The notes under the pieces: generated by a model
What the model was told of the DNA's origin: nothing
Databases searched by the model: none
The model's input: only the letters and a program-made list of their open reading frames with translations
In this document: piece by piece, positions 58,974-64,000 of the stretch
Layout: each line of letters begins with the position of its first letter
How positions within the stretch are numbered: position 1 is the stretch's first letter
From: Rhizobium leguminosarum bv. trifolii WSM2297
Lineage (GTDB): Bacteria; Pseudomonadota; Alphaproteobacteria; Rhizobiales; Rhizobiaceae
Length of the DNA stretch: 64,000 bases
Assembly: GCF_000271845.1 (NCBI RefSeq)
Contig: NZ_JH719395.1
Span: forward strand, 2,697,624-2,761,623
Direction: 5' to 3'
Program-made: the position numbers and the translations under genes

Positions 58974-59464
58974 ACAACGCGATCCGCGACAGCGTGCTGT
59001 TCACCACGGCCGACAGCATCATCAGTTGGAGCCGGAGATCGGCGCTGTGGCCGGAGACTTTTGGCATTGCCTGCTGCGCCATCGAGATGATCTCGGCCGG
59101 TTGCGCCCGCTACGATCTCGACCGGTTCGGCGTGGTCTTCCGCCCTTCGCCGAGACAATCCGACGTCATGATCATCGCTGGCACCGTGACCCGGAAATTC
59201 GCGCCCGTCGTGCGGCGGCTCTATGACCAGATGCCGGAACCGCGCTGGGTGATCGCCATGGGCACCTGCGCTATTTCGGGCGGGGTCTACAACACCTATG
59301 CCGTGGTGCAGGGATCCGAAACCTTCGTGCCCGTCGATGTGCATGTGCCTGGCTGTCCGCCCCGGCCCGAGGCGCTGATGCACGGTTTCCTGCTGCTTCA
59401 AGAAAAGATCAAGAGGTCCCGGGCGCTCGCCGGTACACCTCTGGATCGGGTTATAGCGTCATGA
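58961..59464 (+). CDS. nuoB: NADH-quinone oxidoreductase subunit B
   Basis: The 167-residue subunit binds cluster N2, next to the quinone. The ligands are in [14 protein letters not shown] (two adjacent Cys), [15 protein letters not shown] and [14 protein letters not shown]. Asp-Arg in [27 protein letters not shown] is as expected. ATG 58961 has AAGGAG 8 bases before. It overlaps nuoA and overlaps nuoC by ATGA. Confidence 0.96.
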   Translation: MGGVNNAIRDSVLFTTADSIISWSRRSALWPETFGIACCAIEMISAGCARYDLDRFGVVFRPSPRQSDVMIIAGTVTRKFAPVVRRLYDQMPEPRWVIAMGTCAISGGVYNTYAVVQGSETFVPVDVHVPGCPPRPEALMHGFLLLQEKIKRSRALAGTPLDRVIAS

Positions 59465-59997
59465 GTGCGGGGCCCTCCCTCAATCGCGCTCCGATCATGG
59501 AGCGCTTCGGAGAAACAATCGAGGACCTCGGCACAGCGCACGGTATCGACGCCTTTGCCGTTCCGCCCGAGAGGATCGTCGAGTTCTGCCGGTTCCTGAA
59601 AGAGCATCCGGCGCTGCAATTCAATTTCCTCTCGGACATTTGCGGGGTCGATCATTTTCCCGAAACGCCGCGGTTTGAGGCGGTCTACCATCTTTATTCG
59701 CTGCCCAATAGGTGGCGGGTCCGCATCAAGTGCCAGCTCGGCGATCCTCCTGAAGTGCCTTCGGTCACGGGAGTCTGGCGCACCGCCAACTGGCATGAGC
59801 GTGAGGCCTGGGACATGTATGGCATCCGGTTCGAGGGACATCCCGATCTGCGCCGGATCTACATGTGGGAAGGCTTCGAAGGCTTCCCCCAGCGCAAGGA
59901 TTTCCCCCTCAGGGGCTATAAGGACAAGTTGAACCCATTCGGTGCCGAGGGTCCGCCGCCAACGCAGCCCGACCTTGCCACCAGGGACATTCCGTAA
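59461..59997 (+). CDS. nuoC: NADH-quinone oxidoreductase subunit C
   Basis: The 178-residue hydrophilic subunit has the 30-kDa family signature: [42 protein letters not shown], and the C-terminal [43 protein letters not shown]. It is not fused to NuoD, unlike in some enterobacteria. ATGA overlap with nuoB; the nuoD start is 30 bases downstream. Confidence 0.95.
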   Translation: MSAGPSLNRAPIMERFGETIEDLGTAHGIDAFAVPPERIVEFCRFLKEHPALQFNFLSDICGVDHFPETPRFEAVYHLYSLPNRWRVRIKCQLGDPPEVPSVTGVWRTANWHEREAWDMYGIRFEGHPDLRRIYMWEGFEGFPQRKDFPLRGYKDKLNPFGAEGPPPTQPDLATRDIP

Positions 59998-60026
59998 GGG
60001 AGGCCGTTCTACGCCGGAACGTTGAG

Positions 60027-61241
60027 ATGACTGAAGTCACCGAGCTCAGCAGGCCTCAGGGTGAAGCACTCAATACCAGGGAAGTGCTTCTCAACCTCGG
60101 TCCGCAGCACCCCAGCACCCATGGGGTTCTTCGGCTCGTCCTCGAACTGGACGGCGAGTTCGTCGAGCGCGTCGATCCACACATCGGCTACCTCCATCGC
60201 GGCACCGAAAAACTGGCGGAGAGCTTCACCTACACCCAGATTTTTCCGCTCACCGACCGGCTCGACTATCTCTGTCCGCCCTCGAACAACCTCGCCTTCG
60301 CGCTGGCGGTGGAGAAACTCCTCGGCATAGAAGCACCGATCCGCGCGCAATATATCCGCGTGATGATGGCCGAACTGGCGCGCATCTCCGGCCATGTCCT
60401 GATCACCGGCGCGCTGCCGATGGACCTCGGCGCCATGACGGCCTTGCTTTACGCCATGCGGGAGCGCGAAATGATCATGGACCTCCTGGAAATGATCAGC
60501 GGTGCGCGCATGCACACGTCCTTCTGCAGGGTTGGCGGAGTGCGCGAGGATCTGCCTGACGGTTTCCTTCCCAAGATCAGGGAGTTCTGCGACATCTTCC
60601 CGAACCGGATCCGCGACTATGAGCGGTTGCTCGAAAACAACCGGGTGTTCCTGAAGCGCACGCAGGGGATCGGCGTGATCGCCGCCGAGGACGCCATCGA
60701 TCTTGGCCTGAGCGGTCCGAACCTGCGCGCTTCGGGCGTCGACTGGGACATCCGTCGCGACGAGCCCTATGAGATCTACGACCGGATCGCGTTCAACGTC
60801 ATTACCCGCGATGAGGGCGATTGCTATGCACGCTGGCGATGCCGCGTGGATGAGATGCGCGAAAGCATAGGGATCATCGAGCAATGCCTCGACCAGATGC
60901 CAGAGGGGCCGTTCCAGATCGACATGCCAACAATCGCGTTCCCGGTGGACAAGGACAAGGTGCATTGCTCGATGGAAGCACTGATCCAGCATTTCGACCT
61001 GTCGGCCTATGGCTTCAAGGTGCCGAAGGGCGAGGTCTATTCGGCGATCGAGGCACCAAAGGGCGAGCTTGGCTTCTATATCATCAGCGACGGGTCGCCA
61101 AAACCGTTCCGCATGAAGGTGCGGGCACCCTCGTTCGTCAACCTTCAGGGGCTGTTCGGGGTGACCAACGCCCGCTATCTGGCCGACATGATCGCCGTGC
61201 TTGGCAGTCTCGATCCAGTGATGGCGGAGGTGGACAAGTAG
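60027..61241 (+). CDS. nuoD: NADH-quinone oxidoreductase subunit D
   Basis: The 404-residue subunit forms the quinone-binding part with NuoB: LNLGPQHPSTHGVLRLVLELDGE (the His region), HIGYLHRGTEKLAESFTYTQ, CPPSNNLAFALAVEKLLG, and RLWTEN-like THTSFCRVGGVREDLPDGF region (MHTSFCRVGGVREDLP). The end IYSAIEAPKGELGFYIISDGSPKPFRMKVRAPSFVNLQ matches the family. The ATG at 60027 has only a weak ribosome site (GAG). Confidence 0.95.
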   Translation: MTEVTELSRPQGEALNTREVLLNLGPQHPSTHGVLRLVLELDGEFVERVDPHIGYLHRGTEKLAESFTYTQIFPLTDRLDYLCPPSNNLAFALAVEKLLGIEAPIRAQYIRVMMAELARISGHVLITGALPMDLGAMTALLYAMREREMIMDLLEMISGARMHTSFCRVGGVREDLPDGFLPKIREFCDIFPNRIRDYERLLENNRVFLKRTQGIGVIAAEDAIDLGLSGPNLRASGVDWDIRRDEPYEIYDRIAFNVITRDEGDCYARWRCRVDEMRESIGIIEQCLDQMPEGPFQIDMPTIAFPVDKDKVHCSMEALIQHFDLSAYGFKVPKGEVYSAIEAPKGELGFYIISDGSPKPFRMKVRAPSFVNLQGLFGVTNARYLADMIAVLGSLDPVMAEVDK

Positions 61242-61257
61242 CAGGGATTTGAATGCA

Positions 61258-61767
61258 ATGACCATGCGCGAAAGGATAAAAGAGGCAGCGGCGCGGTATC
61301 CAGACCAGCGCTCTGCGATCATGCCCGCGCTTCTGATCGCGCAGAGGGAGCATGGCCATCTGCCTCGTCAGGTGCTCCAAGAGGTCGCCGACATTCTCGG
61401 AGTCGAACGGATCTGGGTCTACGAGCTGGCGACCTTTTATACCCTCTACCATACCGAGCCGGTGGGCATGTTCCACCTGCAGCTCTGTGACAATGTTTCC
61501 TGCATGCTATGCGGAGCCGAGGACCTGCTGAAGCATCTGGAAACGACGCTGGCGATCAGCAAGGGCGACACCACGCCGGACGGGCTGTTCACGCTTTCCT
61601 CCGTCGAGTGCCTCGGTGCCTGCGAGATGGCTCCGGTGATGCAGGTCGGCGACGATTATCATGGCGCCCTTGATGTCGCGCGGATCGATGCACTTTTGGA
61701 CAACCTGCGGGCTACGACGGAACGGGGCGCGAGCATCGAGCCCTCTGCGCGACCGCGGGGAGAGTAG
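61258..61767 (+). CDS. nuoE: NADH-quinone oxidoreductase subunit E
   Basis: The 169-residue subunit binds a 2Fe-2S cluster through Cys residues in LQLCDNVSCMLCGAEDLL and SVECLGACEMAPVMQV. RYPDQRSAIMPALLIAQREHGHLP at the start is typical. TTG at 61249 could be used, but ATG 61258 with AGGGA about ten bases before is preferred. It is followed by nuoF four bases later. Confidence 0.94.
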   Translation: MTMRERIKEAAARYPDQRSAIMPALLIAQREHGHLPRQVLQEVADILGVERIWVYELATFYTLYHTEPVGMFHLQLCDNVSCMLCGAEDLLKHLETTLAISKGDTTPDGLFTLSSVECLGACEMAPVMQVGDDYHGALDVARIDALLDNLRATTERGASIEPSARPRGE

Positions 61768-61771
61768 CGCC

Positions 61772-63037
61772 ATGTTCGAGCCGGTTCTCCTCAAGAATGT
61801 CGCCGTGCCGGACAGTCACCTGCTCTCGACCTACGAGGCTGGCGGCGGCTACCAGGCACTGGCGAAGGCGCTGCGCGAATACACGCCTGGCGAGGTTATC
61901 GACCTCGTCAAACAGTCGAACCTGCGCGGTCGCGGCGGTGCCGGATTCCCGACGGGCATGAAATGGAGTTTCGTGCCGAAGCAGGTCGACAAGCCGAAAT
62001 ATCTTTGCTGCAACGCCGATGAGGGCGAGCCAGGCACCTTCAAGGACCGGATCATCATGGAGCGCGATCCGCATCAACTCATCGAAGGGCTGGCGGTAAG
62101 CGCCTATGCGATTGGGGCCAAAACCGCCTATGTCTACATTCGCGGAGAATATGTGACGGCGATCCGTCGCCTGGAGCAGGCGATCGCCGAGGCACACGAA
62201 AAGGGTTATCTGGGAACGGGCATTCTCGGCTCGAATTTCGATTTCGCCGTCCACATCCACTGCGGCGCCGGCGCCTATATCTGCGGCGAGGAGACTGCGA
62301 TGCTCGAGTCGCTCGAGGGCAAGCGGGCGCAGCCGCGATTGAAGCCGCCGTTTCCGGCCGTGGCCGGGCTCTACGCCAGCCCGACTGTGATCAACAATGT
62401 CGAGACGCTGGCCTGTGTGCCGCATATCGTGGCGCGGGGCGCGGACTGGTTCCGCGGCATCGGCCCGGACAAGAGCCCCGGCCCGAAGCTCTACTGCCTC
62501 AGCGGGCAGGTGCGCAAACCCGGCCTCTACGAGTTGCCGATGGGTATACCACTGCGCGAGCTGGTCGAGGAACATGCCGGCGGGGCCTTACCGGGACGCA
62601 AGATCAAGGCGGTGATCCCGGGCGGCGTCTCAGCGCCGGTCATCCCTGAGCACGGGCTGGACGTGATGATGGATTTTGACTCGCTGGCTGCCGCCGGCTC
62701 GATGCTCGGTTCGGCTGGCGTTATCGTGATCGACGATAGCACCTGCATGGTCAAGGTCGCCACCAGGATCATCGAGTTCTTCCACCATGAGTCCTGCGGC
62801 AAGTGCACGCCCTGCCGGGAAGGATTGAACTGGGTCGTGAAGGTCCTGCGCCGGGTTGAAGGCGGGGATGGCGCACCCGGCGATCTGGAGCAGCTGGAGA
62901 TGCTCTGCAAGGGCATTTTCGGCAATACGTTTTGTGCCTTGGGTGACGGTGCAGCGATGGGATTGCGGGCAGCACTCGCGCATTTCCGAGATGAATTCGT
63001 CGCGCATGTCGAGGAGCGGAGGTGCCCGTTTCACTGA
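61772..63037 (+). CDS. nuoF: NADH-quinone oxidoreductase subunit F
   Basis: The 421-residue subunit carries FMN and the NADH site: SNLRGRGGAGFPTGMKWSFV (nucleotide-binding), YLCCNADEGEPGTFKDR, GAGAYICGEETAMLESLEGK, and the N3 4Fe-4S cluster in ESCGKCTPCREG with the last Cys in GNTFCALGDG. It is the electron entry of complex I. ATG 61772 follows the nuoE stop by four bases. Confidence 0.96.
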   Translation: MFEPVLLKNVAVPDSHLLSTYEAGGGYQALAKALREYTPGEVIDLVKQSNLRGRGGAGFPTGMKWSFVPKQVDKPKYLCCNADEGEPGTFKDRIIMERDPHQLIEGLAVSAYAIGAKTAYVYIRGEYVTAIRRLEQAIAEAHEKGYLGTGILGSNFDFAVHIHCGAGAYICGEETAMLESLEGKRAQPRLKPPFPAVAGLYASPTVINNVETLACVPHIVARGADWFRGIGPDKSPGPKLYCLSGQVRKPGLYELPMGIPLRELVEEHAGGALPGRKIKAVIPGGVSAPVIPEHGLDVMMDFDSLAAAGSMLGSAGVIVIDDSTCMVKVATRIIEFFHHESCGKCTPCREGLNWVVKVLRRVEGGDGAPGDLEQLEMLCKGIFGNTFCALGDGAAMGLRAALAHFRDEFVAHVEERRCPFH

Positions 63038-63071
63038 AGTGAGTGTGCTGGATCTGGGTTGTGAGGAGACC

Positions 63072-64000
63072 ATGCTTAAAGTCACGATCGATGGACAAAC
63101 GCTGGAAGTTGAGGCTGGCTCGACGGTGTTGCAGTCCGCCCTGCGTTTGGGCATCGATATCCCGACCTTCTGCTATATGAAGCGCCTGCCGGCGCTGGCC
63201 TCCTGCCGCATGTGTCTGGTGGAGATCGAGGGCTTGCGCCGGCTGCAGCCGTCCTGCGCTACTGCGGTCACCGATGGCATGGTCGTGCGGACGAATACGC
63301 CTCTGATCGAGGAAACGCGCTCTTCCATGCTCGACATGCTGCTCGCCAACCACCCCCTCGACTGCCCGATCTGCGACAAGGGCGGCGAATGCGAACTTCA
63401 GGACATGGTAATGGCCTACGGGCCCCGCGAAAGCCAATTCCGCGATGACAAACGTGTGTTCCACTCCGAGGACATTCGTCTGAGCCCGGTCATCATCATG
63501 AACGTCAACCGCTGCATCCAGTGCCAGCGCTGTGTCCGGATGTGTGAGGAGGTCGTCGGCGCGGTGGCGCTGGGCACCGTCGAAAAAGGCATGGATACTG
63601 CCGTCACCGGCTTCGAGGGCAGTCTGGCGAGTTGCGACCAGTGCGGCAATTGCGTCGAGGTCTGCCCGGTCGGCGCGCTGATGAGCTTCCCCTACCGCTA
63701 CAAGGCGCGCCCCTGGGATCTGGTAGAGACCGATACGGTCTGCCCGCATTGTGGCACCGGTTGCCAGCTGACGGTGGGCACGCGCAAGGGCGAGTTCATG
63801 CGGGTGCGCTCGAAGTGGGACGAAGGTGTCAACCACGAAACTCTCTGCGTGCGAGGACGCTTCGGCCTCGATTTCGTTACAAGCCGGGACCGGATCAAGC
63901 AGCCGATGATCCGTCGGGATGGCGCCCTGGTTCCGGTTTCCTGGGACGAAGCCGGGGACTATCTGCGCCGGCGACTCTTGGCCGTCGAGAGCAAGGATGC
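63072..64000 (+). CDS. nuoG: NADH-quinone oxidoreductase subunit G, N-terminal part (runs off window)
   Basis: The frame from ATG 63072 (GAGGAG 3 bases before) stays open to the window edge (about 310 residues). The N-terminal 2Fe-2S domain has Cys in PTFCYMKRLPALASCRMCLVE; then the DCPICDKGGECELQDM cluster, two 4Fe-4S clusters (RCIQCQRCVRMC and SCDQCGNCVEVCPVGAL), and the start of the molybdopterin-like domain with CPHCGTGCQLTVG. That last Cys-x2-Cys-x3-Cys keeps the extra N7 cluster ligands. nuoH and nuoI are not in the window and may follow nuoG. Confidence 0.94.
   Translation, partial: MLKVTIDGQTLEVEAGSTVLQSALRLGIDIPTFCYMKRLPALASCRMCLVEIEGLRRLQPSCATAVTDGMVVRTNTPLIEETRSSMLDMLLANHPLDCPICDKGGECELQDMVMAYGPRESQFRDDKRVFHSEDIRLSPVIIMNVNRCIQCQRCVRMCEEVVGAVALGTVEKGMDTAVTGFEGSLASCDQCGNCVEVCPVGALMSFPYRYKARPWDLVETDTVCPHCGTGCQLTVGTRKGEFMRVRSKWDEGVNHETLCVRGRFGLDFVTSRDRIKQPMIRRDGALVPVSWDEAGDYLRRRLLAVESKD

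Overview
The window looks like DNA of an alphaproteobacterial rhizobium (Rhizobium/Ensifer type). The basis is GC-rich coding sequence, an ExoY/ExoX-like exopolysaccharide pair, FixJ- and FixK-type regulators, FNR/FixK boxes, rhizobial-style intergenic palindromes, and a nuo operon with a non-standard gene order. The content is mostly accessory (transport, anaerobic and acid-stress metabolism, a second-type complex I). It would fit a megaplasmid or a chromosomal accessory region, but no replication genes are present to decide this. No rRNA, tRNA, CRISPR array or insertion sequence was recognised.

Layout. (1) 1-3.5 kb: a truncated Crp/Fnr regulator, an AT-rich control region with a perfect TGTGA-N6-TCACA site, an ExoY-like sugar transferase, an ExoX-like small membrane repressor and an acyltransferase: a surface-polysaccharide corner. 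(2) 3.7-16 kb: PQQ glucose dehydrogenase, adenylate cyclase-TolB-TPR protein, YedI/DUF808 protein, a lipoprotein hydrolase, a two-TM potassium channel, a Ca2+/H+ antiporter, a FixJ-like regulator with Glu in place of the phospho-acceptor Asp, and a truncated TolB-like sensor. (3) 15-28.3 kb: an arginine/ornithine module. An AdiA-like decarboxylase is coupled to an ornithine decarboxylase that is continuous in frame with a PotE-type ornithine/putrescine antiporter, followed by an amino-acid binding protein. Then come a divergent CDF-like protein, an AdiC/ArcD-like permease and the arginine deiminase operon arcA-arcB-arcC. Perfect or near-perfect FNR/FixK boxes precede the decarboxylase operon, arcA and the small gene upstream of arcA. 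(4) 28.5-35.9 kb: one minus-strand unit of eight genes (GntR regulator, isocitrate-lyase/PEP-mutase family enzyme, SDR, TRAP transporter, FAD-linked 2-hydroxyacid dehydrogenase, HpcH/HpaI aldolase), probably for uptake and breakdown of a hydroxylated organic acid. (5) 36-43.1 kb: Crp-type regulator, CYTH phosphatase pair, a nested palindromic repeat, the DUF2950/DUF3300 pair and a full-length TolB-TPR protein. (6) 43.2-50.8 kb: a run of plus-strand membrane genes (DUF3302, HlyD-like, SulP, PPK2, AI-2E family permease, a 40-residue one-TM peptide, MscS). (7) 51.3-64 kb: complex I in the order J-K-[MrpD-like]-[84 aa]-[MrpD/NuoL-like]-M-N-A-B-C-D-E-F-G, cut off inside nuoG.

How it may work together (inference). 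Arginine decarboxylation, ornithine decarboxylation with product antiport, and the arginine deiminase pathway all consume protons or yield ATP without oxygen. FNR/FixK boxes tie them to low oxygen, as in a nodule or waterlogged soil. Polyphosphate kinase, ion channels and a complex I with four antiporter-like subunits fit a theme of energy and ion homeostasis under microoxic or acid stress.
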